From contig JAKSZU010000002.1 of NCBI GenBank assembly GCA_026018925.1, positions 49,155,337 to 49,219,336 of the forward strand: 64,000 nt of DNA. The letters run 5' to 3'. The notes beneath the pieces are model-generated. The model saw only the letters and a list, made by a program, of their open reading frames with translations, was not told the DNA's origin and made no database searches. Of this stretch, positions 10,276 to 20,060 are shown piece by piece. Both the position numbers and the translations under genes were made by a program. The DNA is from Tupaia tana (taxonomy: Eukaryota; Chordata; Mammalia; Scandentia; Tupaiidae). How positions within the stretch are numbered: position 1 is the first letter of the stretch; each line of letters starts with the position of its first letter.

Positions 10276-10390
10276 ATGAATGAAGGAAAAAAGGTTGTGG
10301 TGTGGCCATCACCCCAGGGGGTGATTTCTTACTTTCCCTGTTTCTCTGCCTCTGCAGAGCACACATGCCCTATGGCAAAAACCTTTAAAA
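10276..10390 (+). mobile_element. SINE-A, 3' part only
   Basis: Begins at GAATGAAGGAAAAAAGGTTG, inside the body, and ends CCCTATGGCAAAAACCTTTA. The tRNA-like head is absent, so it cannot be transcribed from its own promoter. Confidence 0.82.
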
Positions 10391-10550
10391 CACTGGCATG
10401 CTGGTTGGGGCGGCTGGACTCCCTGGCAACTTGCTTTCTTTCTTTCCTTCTCTCTCTCTCTGTCTCTCTCTGGCCAACTTCAAAAATAAAATAAAATAAT
10501 GACAATGACTGGAATTAAATAAAATAATTATTTTTAAAAATCTGTTTTTA
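10391..10550 (+). mobile_element. SINE-B lacking its B-box segment
   Basis: The head GGCATGCTGGTTGGGGCGGC jumps straight from CTGGACTCCC to TGGCAACTTGC. The whole B box is missing. Confidence 0.8.
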
Positions 10551-10599
10551 AAAATTACTAATCATGTGTCATGGGCTGTGGGGTAGTCAAGGGAAGTAT

Positions 10600-10662
10600 G
10601 AGAGGACTTTGGAAGGTTCATGGAAAAATGAAATTCAAACAGGAATTCAGTGCAAAAAGATT
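10600..10662 (+). mobile_element. Possible mariner-like MITE relic
   Basis: GGACTTTGGAAGGTTCATGG followed by AAAAATGAAATTCAAA resembles the better copy at 46480. Only one end is present and identity is low. Confidence 0.4.
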
Positions 10663-10671
10663 GTTCAATCA

Positions 10672-10842
10672 GGGCCGGCAGTAGGTGTGGTGGTTAAAGG
10701 CATTGGACTCCCATATGGCCAGCCGCAGTTTGAGTCCTGGATCTGGTGGCATGCTTTCTCTCTCTCTCTTTTTCTCTCTCACTCTGTCCCTCTCGTCAAA
10801 TTAAAATTAATAAATAAATAAGGTTAAATAAAATAATTATTT
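10672..10842 (+). mobile_element. SINE-B
   Basis: GGGCCGGCAGTAGGTGTGGT head, GTTTGAGTCCTGGATCTGG, CT run, TCAAATTAAAATTAATAAAT and the tail AAAATAATTATTT. Confidence 0.9.
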
Positions 10843-10858
10843 GAGAAAAAGATATTAT

Positions 10859-11088
10859 AGGGGCCTGCAAGTGGTGTGGTGGTTGAGGTGTTGGACTTTC
10901 CTACGTGGCTAACCATGGTTCAAATCCTGGACCTGGTGGCTTGCTTTCTCACTTTCCCTCTCTCTCTCCCTCTCTATACCTATCACTAGTCAAATTAAAA
11001 TAAATGAATGAATGGATTTTTAAAAATAAATAAATAATTCTTTATAAAATAAAGAAAAGAAAAAACTATTATTAAAAAAAAAAAAAAG
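10859..11088 (+). mobile_element. SINE-B
   Basis: GGGGCCTGCAAGTGGTGTGG head, CT run, GTCAAATTAAAATAAATGAA, tail TAATTCTTTATAAAATAAAG with a long A-rich continuation. Confidence 0.88.
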
Positions 11089-11094
11089 ACTGTT

Positions 11095-11328
11095 GGAACC
11101 AGCAGATGGCATAATGGTTTCGTCGCTGGACTGCCACATAGTCAACCGTAGTTTGAGTCCTGGACCCAGTGACTTAAACTCACACCAGCACATGTGCGTG
11201 CATGCCCAAGACCTGGAGAGGAGAATGGAGGAGAAGGGATTGTGTCATGGCCATCCCCGCTGGGGACTGATTTCTCATTTTCTGTTTCTCTGTCTCTCTG
11301 GTGAGTGCACATACCCTATAACAGAAAT

Positions 11329-11367
<39 letters not shown>
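11095..11367 (+). mobile_element. SINE-A with a long A tail
   Basis: GGAACCAGCAGATGGCATAA head, body, CCCTATAACAGAAATCTC end and a 34-nt A run at 11334-11367. A tail this long usually marks a relatively recent insertion or tail expansion. Confidence 0.9.
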
Positions 11368-11370
<3 letters not shown>

Positions 11371-11407
11371 TTAATAATAAATAATTATTTTTTAAAATTA
11401 AATCTGG

Positions 11408-11571
11408 GATCTAATAGATGGCATGGTTGTTAAAGACGCTGGACTCCCACATGGCTGGTCACAGTTCAAGTTTTGGACCTGGTGGCTTGCTTTCTCACTT
11501 TCTCTCTCTTTCTCTCTCTGATCAAATTGGAAAATAGTAATAACAAAGGTAAAATAAAAATAATTCTTAAA
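11408..11571 (+). mobile_element. SINE-B
   Basis: TSD AAAATTAAATCTGG at 11394-11407 and 11572-11585, identical. The head is GATCTAATAGATGGCATGGT and the tail AAAATAATTCTTAAAA. Confidence 0.92.
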
Positions 11572-11579
11572 AAAATTAA

Positions 11580-11760
11580 ATCTGGACTTGGGAGAACAAA
11601 AGTCCAGTCCTCTACCTTCAACAGGAAAAATATCTTTAATTTATAGGGCTGGTAAGTAATTTTCTCAGTGCCACACATTTAGCTGGGACAAGAATGAGTT
11701 CTTACCAGAGCCTTCTGGTTCTTCCTAACACCACGTTCACATGCTTTGTGTTCTTCAGAA
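11580..11760 (-). mobile_element. Possible MIR relic, reverse
   Basis: GGCTGGTAAGTAATTTTCTC and CCACACATTTAGCTGGGACA resemble the reverse MIR middle, but the match is weak. Confidence 0.4.
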
Positions 11761-12216
11761 GGTAGTATTTGCCTTCTAAAATGATCAAGTACAAAGTTGT
11801 GGAAATTGATCACTCCATTGTTTTGACTCCCCTTAAGATATTTGGGTTGTCTCAAACTAAGACTATCTACAGCCCCACAACTGTGTTTCCAAACCAGAAA
11901 AGAGCCAGATCACAGAGGATGAAGTGTATTCATTCACCCTGAGGACAGACGTGCCATTAGGAAGGAAGGGAGGAAATTAATAAACAACGGAACAGCAACA
12001 CGACAACAAAGGCAAGATGTTGAAAGTATTAACAACCTTTTATTTTTGAAAAAAAAAAAATTGGCAGGGTGGAAAGCAGGAAGCAGCCTAAAGAATATAA
12101 TAAGTACACAGACAGATTATGAAATGTGGGTAGGATAAATATCAAAGAAAAGCTAGGTCAGGTTAAGATCCTGACACTTGAAGGAATCAGAGAAGATCAA
12201 GATCCCCTTACCTTAT
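11761..12216. other. Single-copy-like DNA
   Basis: No gene or repeat recognised apart from a 12-nt A run near 12050. Confidence 0.4.
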
Positions 12217-12390
12217 TTTGGTCCAGCTGCACTGGACTCCCATATGGCCAAGTGCAGTTAGAGTCCTGGACCTGGCAGCTTGCTCTCTCAGAGTCACACT
12301 CTCTCTGGTATGTACACATGCCCTAAGGCAAATTTTAAATAACAATAATAAATAAAATTAAACAAATAATACTTTCTTTAAAAAAACAAA
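12217..12390 (+). mobile_element. A/B hybrid SINE
   Basis: The head and GGCAGCTTGCTCTCTCAG body are SINE-B. The end GTACACATGCCCTAAGGCAA is SINE-A-like, and the tail AATAAATAAAATTAAACAAA is SINE-B-like again. See the finding on hybrids. Confidence 0.7.
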
Positions 12391-12423
12391 ACAAAACAAA
12401 CAAACAAACAAAAAAAAACGATT

Positions 12424-12598
12424 GGGGCCAGCAGATGATGTGGTGGTTAAGGGTGCTGGAGTCCCACAAGGCTGACCATGGTTCAAGTTCCAGACTTGAC
12501 GTCTTGCTTTCTCACTTTCTCTCTCTCTCTCTCCCTCTTCCTTTCTGGTCAAATTAAAATAAATAAATAAAGTTGAATGAAATAATCCTTTAAAAAAT
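12424..12598 (+). mobile_element. SINE-B
   Basis: GGGGCCAGCAGATGATGTGG head, GGTTCAAGTTCCAGACTTG, CT run, GGTCAAATTAAAATAAATAA and the tail AAATAATCCTTTAAAA. Confidence 0.92.
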
Positions 12599-13199
12599 GT
12601 AGAAAAGGGAGCCTCTATATCAAAACTCTCAAGAGCCGTAGGAAGACAGCCAAACAAAACCCAGTGTCCTGAAACAGCTCAACGGTCCCAGTCCTAGGAA
12701 GATCAGCTACTAACAGTGATAGCTGGGCCAGAAAGGAAAAGCTGCCCCAGACTGCAGAGCCCAGACTGGAGCACCAGGTAAGAATCCGAAAGCTATCGGT
12801 AAAAACAGATTGTAAAGTCTCAGAGAGCGAGCTCTGAGCACAATGGTGGGTGTGGTGGAGCTCTGTCACCCAGCTCTTCCATTCGCAGAGACAGGGAAAG
12901 CTGTGGCCAAAGCGAAGGTGGACCAGCTGGCCCTCATCACCCGTGCACACTGATATAAAAAGAATGAATAAATCAAATCTAAGGGAGTTAAAAGGGACAT
13001 GGTTATATTTACAAATTAGCTCATTATTTCCCCCATCGGTGCATCTCTGGACTAGATTAAGGAAGTTGATGGTGTTCTCTAACACAGTCCAGACCCCGAG
13101 AACAGACAGCACACTCACCATGATCATGCGTGCACATACGCACGGAAGGCTCAGAAAGACAGACTGTGAGGGAGAGAAAAACGTCTCACTACCCTCAGA
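12599..13199 (-). other. Unassigned block with the longest open frame in the window
   Basis: A reverse-strand frame of 219 codons (12615-13274) opens MGPRARMHIINMVFLLCVCC, hydrophobic like a signal peptide, and then shows no repeats, motifs or domain I recognise. The same stretch is also open forward (12850-13215). No splice-site pattern or related copy is visible. The start overlaps a putative LTR end. I read it as chance, possibly old retroviral flanking sequence, and do not call it a gene. Confidence 0.3.
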
Positions 13200-13663
13200 A
13201 ACTGAAATTAACTGACAACAGACACACAGGAGAAAAACCATATTAATTATGTGCATACGTGCTCGAGGTCCCAAAGAATATGAGACTCAGAGAAGGGCCA
13301 GATGATTGAAGTTTTAATCACATCCTGAGCTACAGATGGAACAGGGCTTGGGCCTTCTGGAGGGAGGTGGTGACAAGTTAGGGAAGGAGAGGGGAGGAAA
13401 TGTATAGTGAACAAAGGCTACCTTGTTATGCAGATAAAGAATGTCTCTGGTAATAAAAGATGTCTCAGGAGCCCATCGAAAGAACAGGTTTAGTCTGTGA
13501 CAGTGTATCTGGGCATGGCATCTCCTTTCCTGTGATAAAAGTTAGTTTTGCCCGGTTGCTGGAACCTCAGGGAGGGGACTCATGGAACTATATTCCTTCT
13601 GGAGCATCTGTCTTTAGTCAGATAAAGGAAGTCCAGAGAAAGCCCCTCCCCGCGCTTACTGTC

Positions 13664-13694
<31 letters not shown>

Positions 13695-13770
13695 ACCTCA
13701 CGTCCTCAGTTTGAAGTTTAATGCGACATACTTTGGGGAGGCTTTCACCAAATTCCTTCAAAGGTCGTTG
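13200..13770 (-). mobile_element. Probable old class-I-like LTR, reverse
   Basis: CACAGGAGAAAAACCATATT, AATTATGTGCATACGTGCTC and TTGAAGTTTTAATCACATCC resemble the reversed end of old ERV1-type LTRs; CTGGTAATAAAAGATGTCTC lies further in. Non-coding. The family is not assigned and a different origin is possible. A (CA)n run sits at 13665-13692. Confidence 0.5.
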
Positions 13771-14185
13771 AGGTAATGGAAGCCCAAGACATGGTGGTTG
13801 TAACAGAGAAGTCTGAAATCTCTCTTCTAAACCTCAGTCTCACATTTGCCCTGATTACCCTGTGGGAACAGGACAATCTTGTTGGGTAGGTTTTACCCAT
13901 TTGTTACCTTTCACTGTTGCCAAATACAGATCCCAGGAATTGCGTTTCATTGCTCACTTACTCTCTTGTCTTTTGGAGGCTCTTTCTTTAGGCACCACAG
14001 GAACAGAGGGAAATAGCCCTTTTACATTTTAATGAGAAGCTCCTATAACATGGGCTCCTAAGTATGGAGCTAGTCCACTGACTGAAGCTCAGAGAGTTCA
14101 CCTAGAAGGTGACCTGCTGGCCCCAGCCACACCCACATAACTAAAACTAAAAATAAAACCATGTAATAAATGTAGATGAGTTTAC
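13771..14185. other. No recognised element
   Basis: Single-copy-like sequence, with a short SINE-like scrap GACCTGCTGGCCCCAGCC near 14110. Confidence 0.35.
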
Positions 14186-14189
14186 ATTT

Positions 14190-14435
14190 TCTGATAGTTC
14201 TTTTTTTTCCTGGAGGGCCCGTGCACTTGCTAGAGTTGGGGGAAGCGCCTGCCCCCCAAATAAGGTATAGTCACACTGCAATCTTTTCTTTATTTCTCTA
14301 CTCAGAATGTGGGGCATGTAAACACACACACACATACACACACACACAATGTATTTCAAGCCACTGAGGCTGAGATTCAAATTATGTTTACTGGTGAAAT
14401 CAGACTCTTAACCACTAGGCAATAGAGTTGCTCCT
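14190..14435 (-). mobile_element. SINE-A/C, old reverse copy with (CA)n
   Basis: GTGCACTTGCTAGAG, GGTATAGTCACACTGCAATC and AGATTCAAATTATG mark the element, and CTCTTAACCACTAGGCAATA is the head. A CA run at 14321-14347 has grown from the GTGTGCGTGC part of the body. Confidence 0.75.
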
Positions 14436-14746
14436 CCCACCTCTTTTATTGTAAATTAGATGAACATATTATGCTGACATGTTAATATGGTGATGGCTTG
14501 GGGAGGGAGGGTATCTCAAACCCCTATGGGTCTTTGTTGGCCCATCACTAGATACTTCCAGGTAGCTGGCAAATTTGTAAGATAAAACTCTCACTTAAAG
14601 GAAAGAAAAAGTTTTTTATTTCAATATGTAGGATGTTTTGTAGGTTGGAAACTGCTGGTTGTGAGTGGAAAGACTCCAGGTTGAATGGCTCCAGAACCTG
14701 AAAAAATTTGATTTTCTAAGCCCTCACCGATTAAGAATGCTTGCGA

Positions 14747-14988
14747 GGGACCAGCAGTTAGCGTAATGACTATGTCGCTGAACTCCCATGTAGTCAACCA
14801 CGGTTGAGTCCCAGACCCAGCAGTTTAAACTCACGCCGGGCGCGTGTGCGTGCGTGCCCAAAATCCTGAGAGGAGAATGGAGGAGAAGGGATTGTGGCAT
14901 GGCCAACCCCCCTGGGAGGTGATTTCTCACTTTCTGTCTCTCTGGCGAGCTCATGAGCCTATAGCAAAAACCTCTCCAAAAAAAAAAA
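14747..14988 (+). mobile_element. SINE-A in the LTR
   Basis: GGGACCAGCAGTTAGCGTAA head, B box reduced to GGTTGAGTCCC, shortened CT stretch, CCTATAGCAAAAACCTCTCC plus A tail. Imperfect flanks GCTTGCGAG and GCCCGCGAG are likely the TSD. Confidence 0.9.
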
Positions 14989-15088
14989 GCCCGCGAGATG
15001 ATCACACCCTCTTGAACCAATCACTGACCTGATCATGCACCTGGGACCTCTGCCTCTAATTTTGCCCTTAAAAACACGTGTGTGTGGA

Positions 15089-15246
15089 GAAGGCAGCAGG
15101 TGGCACGGTGGTTAAGGGCGCTGGACTCCCACATGGTCAACTGCAGTTTGAGTCCTGAACCTGGCAGCTGCTTGCTTTCTCACTTTCCTTCTCTCTCTCT
15201 CTCTCTCTCACTGTCCCTCTCTGGTCAAATTAAAATAAATAAAGTT

Positions 15247-15248
<2 letters not shown>
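15089..15248 (+). mobile_element. SINE-B
   Basis: GGCAGCAGGTGGCACGGTGG head, CT run, GGTCAAATTAAAATAAATAA. The tail runs straight into a CA repeat. Confidence 0.9.

Positions 15249-15281
<33 letters not shown>
15249..15281. repeat. (CA)n microsatellite in a SINE tail
   Basis: About 16 CA units lie between a SINE-B tail and a SINE-A head. Confidence 0.95.
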
Positions 15282-15282
<1 letters not shown>

Positions 15283-15289
15283 GGAGGGG

Positions 15290-15561
15290 TGGACCAGCAG
15301 ATGGCATAATGGCTACATCGCTGGACTCCCACGTAGTCGACTGCCGTTTAAGTCCCAGACCTGGTGGCTTAAACTCACAATGGGCGAATGTGCGTGCGTG
15401 CCCAAGATCCCAAAGGAGAATGGAGAAGGGATTGTGGCGTGGCCATCCCCCCTGGGTGGTGATTTCTCGCTTTCTGTCTCTGTCTCTCTCTGTCTTTCTG
15501 GTGAGTGCATGCACCCTACAGCAAAAACTTCCCCCCCCCCCAAAAAAAAAAAAAAAAAAAA
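15290..15561 (+). mobile_element. SINE-A
   Basis: GGTGGACCAGCAGATGGCAT head, AGACCTGGTGGCTTAAACTC, GCACCCTACAGCAAAAACTT, then a C run (15531-15541) and an A run of about 19. Confidence 0.92.
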
Positions 15562-15798
15562 CACCCGTGGGGAACATCTTGGGGATACCGGGTCTTTTCA
15601 GCATGAGCTGCCCACTCCCCTTGCTTTGGCTTTGTAATAAAGCTGTACTTTCCTTCATCACACCATGTGCCTATAGTTTGTTTTTATAGCACTTGGGCGA
15701 GTGAACCCGACTTGAGTTCTGTGACAGAATCTGGTATCTCTTGAGCAGTATATTATTCCCATGCCGCGGAGATGACCCTGACTAGGTTCCAAATGTAA

Positions 15799-16038
15799 GG
15801 GGGCCAGCCAGGTGTTAGCATGGAGGTTAAGGAGGCTAGATCTCACATGGCTGACTGCACAATTCAAGTCCCAGACCCCACAGCTTGAAAACCAAGCAGG
15901 GTACATGTGTGCATGTGCCCAAAATCCCGAGGGGAGTATGACGAAGATATTACATGTGGCCGTCTCTGCTGGAGGGTGCTTTCTCACTCACCCCTTCCCT
16001 GCAAGGGCACAGACTCTATACTAAAACTTTAAAAAAGG
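15799..16038 (+). mobile_element. SINE-C
   Basis: GGGGGCCAGCCAGGTGTTAG head, CAGCTTGAAAACCAAGCAGG, GTGCCCAAAATCCCGAGGGG, a shortened CT part and the end CTATACTAAAACTTTAAAAA. Confidence 0.85.
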
Positions 16039-16117
16039 ATACAAGGTAACTCCCACCATCAAAAGTGGCCAATCCCAGACCTCTTAACTCAAGGAAAAAC
16101 CTTTAATATTGTTCATG

Positions 16118-16212
16118 AGGCCAGCCCGTGGTGTGGTGGTTAAGGAGCTGGAGTCCCACATGGTCGACCAAAGCTCGAGTCCTGCAACTTGTAATAATAA
16201 TAATAATAATTG
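16118..16212 (+). mobile_element. SINE head fragment with (TAA)n tail
   Basis: GGCCAGCCCGTGGTGTGGTG to CTCGAGTCCTGCAACTTG, then directly (TAATAA)n at 16193-16210. The whole body is missing. Confidence 0.8.
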
Positions 16213-16256
16213 TTATTTGTAAGATCAGAGTCCCAGTAGCATGTTGAAATATTCTG

Positions 16257-16445
16257 GGGACCAGCAGGTGGCATGGTAGTTAAGGCGCTGGACATTCCCA
16301 CATGGCTGACCATGGTTTGAGTACTGGGCCTGTTGGCTTTCTCACTTTCTCTCTCTCTCTTTCTCTTTCTCTCTCTCTCCCTCTGTGTCTTTCTCTGTCA
16401 AATTAAAAATAAAAATGAATAAATAATTTTTTTAAAAAAAAAGAT
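16257..16445 (+). mobile_element. SINE-B
   Basis: GGGGACCAGCAGGTGGCATG head, long CT run, TCTGTCAAATTAAAAATAAA and the tail TAATTTTTTTAAAAAAAA. Confidence 0.9.
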
Positions 16446-16556
16446 TCTATCCAAAGTTGTGGGAGTACCTAGTCAGACCTAACCTAAAATGAAGAATCTT
16501 GTTCTCATTTTTACCAGTTTACTTACTAAAATTCTGATCGTTGGAACCAAGTAATT

Positions 16557-16744
16557 ATTTTTTAAAAAAGAAATATTTATCTAATTTTATTTATTTATCT
16601 ATTTATTTATTTTCTTAATTTGACCAGAGAGAGTCAGAGAGAGAGGAAGGGAGAAAGCAAGCCACCAGATTCAGGACTCAAACCGTGGTGGGCCATGTGG
16701 GTGTGTCCAGCACCTTAGCCACCACGCCATCTGCTGGTCCCCAC
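16557..16744 (-). mobile_element. SINE-B, reverse
   Basis: TSD AACCAAGTAATT (16545-16556) and AACCAAGCGATT (16745-16756). Ends CGCCATCTGCTGGTCCCCAC. Confidence 0.9.
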
Positions 16745-16756
16745 AACCAAGCGATT

Positions 16757-17379
16757 CTGCAGTGAAGAAACTATTATAGCTGACAGTCCAATGAAGCAGC
16801 AGCAGAGGCCTAATCTACCACTGTTCTTAGGTAAAGAATTACAAGTCAATGCAAAATTATAAATATATGCCTCACTGCTCTCACATACCTCGAATATACT
16901 AAAGTTAATGACTAGGGCCTGGTGATACAATTTTTTGAAAAATAGTGCCCAGTGTAGAGCGTGGACTTACGTGGCTAAACATTGCCTCTCTCTATCTCCG
17001 TTCGGCCCTAAGCAGCAAAAGCAAGTGGCTCAAGCCAGACCCAGAGCCCAAGCACAAGACCTTTGTGCCCAAGAAGTAAACTCTTAGCTAATTTCCCCAA
17101 ATCTGAGGGAATGCACCTAAGTGACGCAAAAACACCAAGCAACCTATACTTACATGATAAGAGTTCTTTTTCTTGATGAGGGAAAGAGATTGCTAAACAA
17201 AGGCAAATTCCACTGGAAAGGCCAGAACCAGCTAGCCACTGCCGACCAGAGAGATCTGGGGTGTTCATTCAAAGGGCGGGATGAGTGTTTCTGCAGCAGA
17301 GGTAAAGAATCAGAACAGCCACTGCCTCCACCACAAGACCATCAGAGGCAATCTATGGGGACATGCTGACCCTTACTAT
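16757..17379. other. Mostly single-copy-like DNA
   Basis: No exon is recognised. A scrap near 16940-17010 (GTGCCCAGTGTAGAGCGTGG, then GGCTAAACATTGCCTCTCTC) may be a ruined SINE. Confidence 0.35.
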
Positions 17380-17388
17380 GGATCTGAG

Positions 17389-17392
<4 letters not shown>

Positions 17393-17419
<27 letters not shown>

Positions 17420-17668
17420 GGAGAGGTTTTTGCTATAGGGCGCGTGCGCTCGCCAGACAGACAGACAGAGACAGAGAGATAGAAAGCAGGAAATCACCCC
17501 CCAGGGGGGATGGCCACGCCGCAATCCCTTCTCCATTCTCCTCTCGGGATCTTGGGCACGCACGCACACGCGCCCGGCGTGAGTTTAAGCCGCCGGGTCC
17601 GGGACTCGAACCGCGGTCGACTACGTGGGAGTCCAGCGACATAGCCATTACGCTAACTGCTGGTCCCT
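17393..17668 (-). mobile_element. SINE-A, best-preserved copy
   Basis: Perfect 13-nt TSD GGATCTGAGTTTT at 17380-17392 and 17669-17681. Read in reverse it keeps GGGACCAGCAGTTAGCGTAA, GTAGTCGACCGCGGTTCGAG and CCCTATAGCAAAAACCTCTC with nearly all CpGs. Both Pol III boxes are intact. It is a good reference for the consensus and probably one of the youngest insertions here. Confidence 0.95.
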
Positions 17669-17734
17669 GGATCTGAGTTTTCACAAGGATTCAGTAACTG
17701 TTCAAATATAGCTTTAAAATTATTTCAATTCCAG

Positions 17735-17756
17735 CCTTTTTTTCTTTTTCTTTTTC

Positions 17757-17784
<28 letters not shown>
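17735..17784. repeat. T-rich tract
   Basis: TTTCTTTTTC units followed by about 27 T. No SINE body is attached. Confidence 0.9.
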
Positions 17785-17790
<6 letters not shown>

Positions 17791-18314
17791 TCCTTTTACC
17801 CCATTAAAGCAATTGGAACTCTGTATTTAAATTTTTTTTAAAGCCTTCTAAAATGTCTGTGTTCTTAGGCCCTAAAGGAGAACAGGGCAAAGCTAAACCC
17901 TTCACAAACAGTACTAGAAATGATCTCATTAAGCGCCACTGTCCAAACACGTCCACTCTTCAAACAGACCAGCAGTGAACGGTCGAGTGGAGGTTCTGGT
18001 TTCCATTTTATCTCTACCTAAAGGTTTTTCTCTTAAGCTGAAACTGAAGCTTATGTTTTTGACAGAGCTCACTTGTTTCAGGAGGAAAGAAAAACATTCC
18101 AAAGAACTTACTTTTAAAACTGAAAATTACGGTTTAATTTATATTAACTCTACTGGTCATAACCTGAAATACAAAATCAGTAACACAAAAAGACCCTTTT
18201 AATGTTCCTGCTGATTTCCCCTTAATTTAGGTTTCCCTGTTTCCCAGCTACACAAGAACTCTCTGTTCTCAGCAGTTGTTGTAGGGGAAAACAAACCGTA
18301 CCACTTAAACCATT
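17785..18314. other. Single-copy-like DNA
   Basis: No repeat or convincing exon recognised. Confidence 0.4.
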
Positions 18315-18462
18315 GGGAGCTATTTAGTAAATCGTGTGATTGATTCAATAGGTGCTTGGGGTACATCAGTGAAAAAGGAAAATCATAAAGAATTACTGTC
18401 CTTGTGGGGCCAACATTCTGGTAGTGGAAGGCAAGCAGTAAAACATGATAAAAATAAACTGT
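18315..18462 (+). mobile_element. L2-like 3' end relic
   Basis: TCAATAGGTGCTTGGGGTAC, ATCAGTGAAAAAGGAAAATC and CTTGTGGGGCCAACATTCTG follow the usual order of the L2 3' end (cumulative listing, then stock, then insertion phrases typical of it). Diverged. Confidence 0.6.
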
Positions 18463-18465
18463 ACG

Positions 18466-18668
18466 GAGGCCAGCAAGGTGGGTAAGGCACTGGACTCCCA
18501 CATGGCTGATCACAGTTCGAGTCCTAGATCTGCACTAGACTCCCACATAGCTGATCACAGTTCGAGTCCTGGATCTGCACTGGACTCCTACATGGCTGAT
18601 CATAGCTCGAATTCTGAACCTGGTAGCTTGCTTTCTCACTTTCCCTCTCTATCTCTTTCTAGTCAATT
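18466..18668 (+). mobile_element. SINE-B with triplicated head segment
   Basis: A segment of about 57 nt, from GCACTGGACTCCCACATGGC through TTCGAGTCCTGGATCT, is present three times in tandem (about 18487-18532, 18533-18577, 18578-18625), giving three B-box-like motifs. The rest is normal SINE-B, ending GTCAATTATTTTT. Confidence 0.88.
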
Positions 18669-18699
18669 ATTTTTTTTTTATCCATCATCATTATTTTTC

Positions 18700-18846
18700 A
18701 TTTAAAATTTTTTTTTTTTATTTTATTGAAGTTGACCAGAGAGAGAAAGGAAAGTAAGAAAGCAAGCTGCCAGGTCCAGCACTAGGACTACGGTCCGCCA
18801 TATGGGAGTCCAGCTGCCTTAACCACTACACCACCTGCCGACCCCG
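18700..18846 (-). mobile_element. SINE-B, reverse
   Basis: AAGTTGACCAGAGAGAGAAA, AAGCAAGCTGCCAGGTCCAG and ACCACCTGCCGACCCC in order. Confidence 0.9.
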
Positions 18847-18890
18847 CTGGTCGAATTTTTAAAAATTATAAGACTAGTAAAGAAAATAAT

Positions 18891-19072
18891 ATGTTTAAAG
18901 AATTATTTAATTTAATTTTATTTATTTATTTAAATTTGACCAGAGAGGGGCAGAGTGAGAGAGAGCGAGAGAGAAGGAAAGTGAGAAAGCAAGCCACCAG
19001 GTCCAGGACTCGAACTATGGTCGGCCCTGTGGGAGTCCAGCACTCTTAACCACCATGCCACCTGCCTACTTC
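18891..19072 (-). mobile_element. SINE-B, reverse
   Basis: TSD AAGAAAATAAT at 18880-18890 and 19073-19083. The tail reads AAAGAATTATTTAATTTAAT and the head ends CATGCCACCTGCC. Confidence 0.92.
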
Positions 19073-19083
19073 AAGAAAATAAT

Positions 19084-19415
19084 TATTTTAAAAATAAACT
19101 TTCCAATATGCTCAAATTATGGCAGTGGACAGGCACTAAATAGAGTACATAAGACAAAACTCAAATCAGTTTCTCCTGCCTGTTAAACCATTTTGGCCTA
19201 AAACTTCAATCAGCCTGGTTTATTTTTCTTTTAACATGCCCAAGCACTACAAACCAAACTGTAGGCACATGGTGTATTGAAGCAAAGTACAGCTTTATTA
19301 TAACGCGCAAAACAAATACAAATCCCTTGCCACAGTTCCTCCTTGGTAACCCATTTTCCGGGACCCCTCCTTTCTTGGGAGCTCTGTTTTTCCTTCCCTC
19401 TCCTTAAAAATGGGG
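19084..19415. other. Single-copy-like DNA
   Basis: No repeat or gene recognised. Confidence 0.4.
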
Positions 19416-19590
19416 TGGGGGGGACTAACAGGGGGTATGGTGGTTAAGGAACTGGACTCTCCCACATGGCCCACCACGGTTTGAGTCCTGGACTTGGGGT
19501 CTTGCTCTCTCTCTCTCTCTCTCTCTCTCGCTTTGGTCAAATTTAAATGAATTAATTAATGAATAAAATTAAACAATTAAAAAAAAAAAC
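19416..19590 (+). mobile_element. SINE-B
   Basis: GGGGACTAACAGGGGGTATG head, GTTTGAGTCCTGGACTTGG, TC run (19506-19529), GGTCAAATTTAAATGAATTA and the tail AATTAAACAATTAAAAAAAA. Confidence 0.9.
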
Positions 19591-19601
19591 AATTTATGTG
19601 G

Positions 19602-19785
19602 ATGGAGTTGGCAGGTGGTATGGTGGTCGAAGCACTGGATTCCCAAATGGCCAACTGTGGTTCAAGTCCCGAACCTGGCAGCTTGCTTTCTCACTTTCTC
19701 TCTCTCTTTCTGTCTCTTTCTTTGGCTAATTAAAGAAAATAATAATAATAAATAAAATAAAATAAAATAAAATAAATAATTCTTT
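19602..19785 (+). mobile_element. SINE-B, target of two later SINE-A insertions
   Basis: GAGTTGGCAGGTGGTATGGT head, GGTTCAAGTCCCGAACCTGG, CT run, then GGCTAATTAAAG and an AATAAAATAAAATAAA tail. The tail supplied the target for the following SINE-A. Confidence 0.9.
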
Positions 19786-20037
19786 TTTTTTTTTTTTTTG
19801 AGAGGTTTTTGCTATAGGGTGTGTGTGCTCTCCAGAAAGACAGAGAGAGACAGAAAGCAAGAAATCACCCCCTGGGGAGATGGCCACGCCGCAATCCCTT
19901 CTCCATTCTCCTCTCGGGATTTTGGGCACACACGCACACGCGTTTGGCTTGAGTTTAAGCCATCGGGTCCGGGACTCAATCCGCGGTCGACTACATGGGA
20001 GTCCAGCGACATAGCCATTATGCCAACTGCTGGTCCC
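19784..20037 (-). mobile_element. SINE-A, reverse, nested in SINE-B tail
   Basis: TSD AAAATAAATAATTCT at 19769-19783 and 20038-20052, identical. Body is near-consensus. Confidence 0.93.
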
Positions 20038-20060
20038 AAAATAAATAATTCTAATTTTTT

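Larger units (their letters stand above)
14440..15745 (+). mobile_element. Old LTR, class-I-like, broken by three SINEs
   Basis: Pieces at 14440-14746, 14990-15088 and 15562-15745 read as one LTR: GACCTGATCATGCACCTGGG, then CCCTTAAAAACACG (TATA-like region), GGTCTTTTCAGCATGAGCTG, the polyadenylation signal AATAAA (15636-15641), and CTGTACTTTCCTTCATCAC after it. A second copy of the same end lies at 20275. Non-coding; the subfamily is not assigned. Confidence 0.62.

Noticed and set aside
12615..13274. 219-codon reverse frame as a secreted protein gene
   Set aside because: Apart from a hydrophobic start there is no domain, no splice pattern and no second copy, and the opposite strand is open as well.
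17393..17668. tRNA-like heads as possible true tRNA genes
   Set aside because: The A and B boxes are there, but no clean acceptor stem or full cloverleaf is formed and each head continues into a SINE body with A tail and TSD. They are retroposons.
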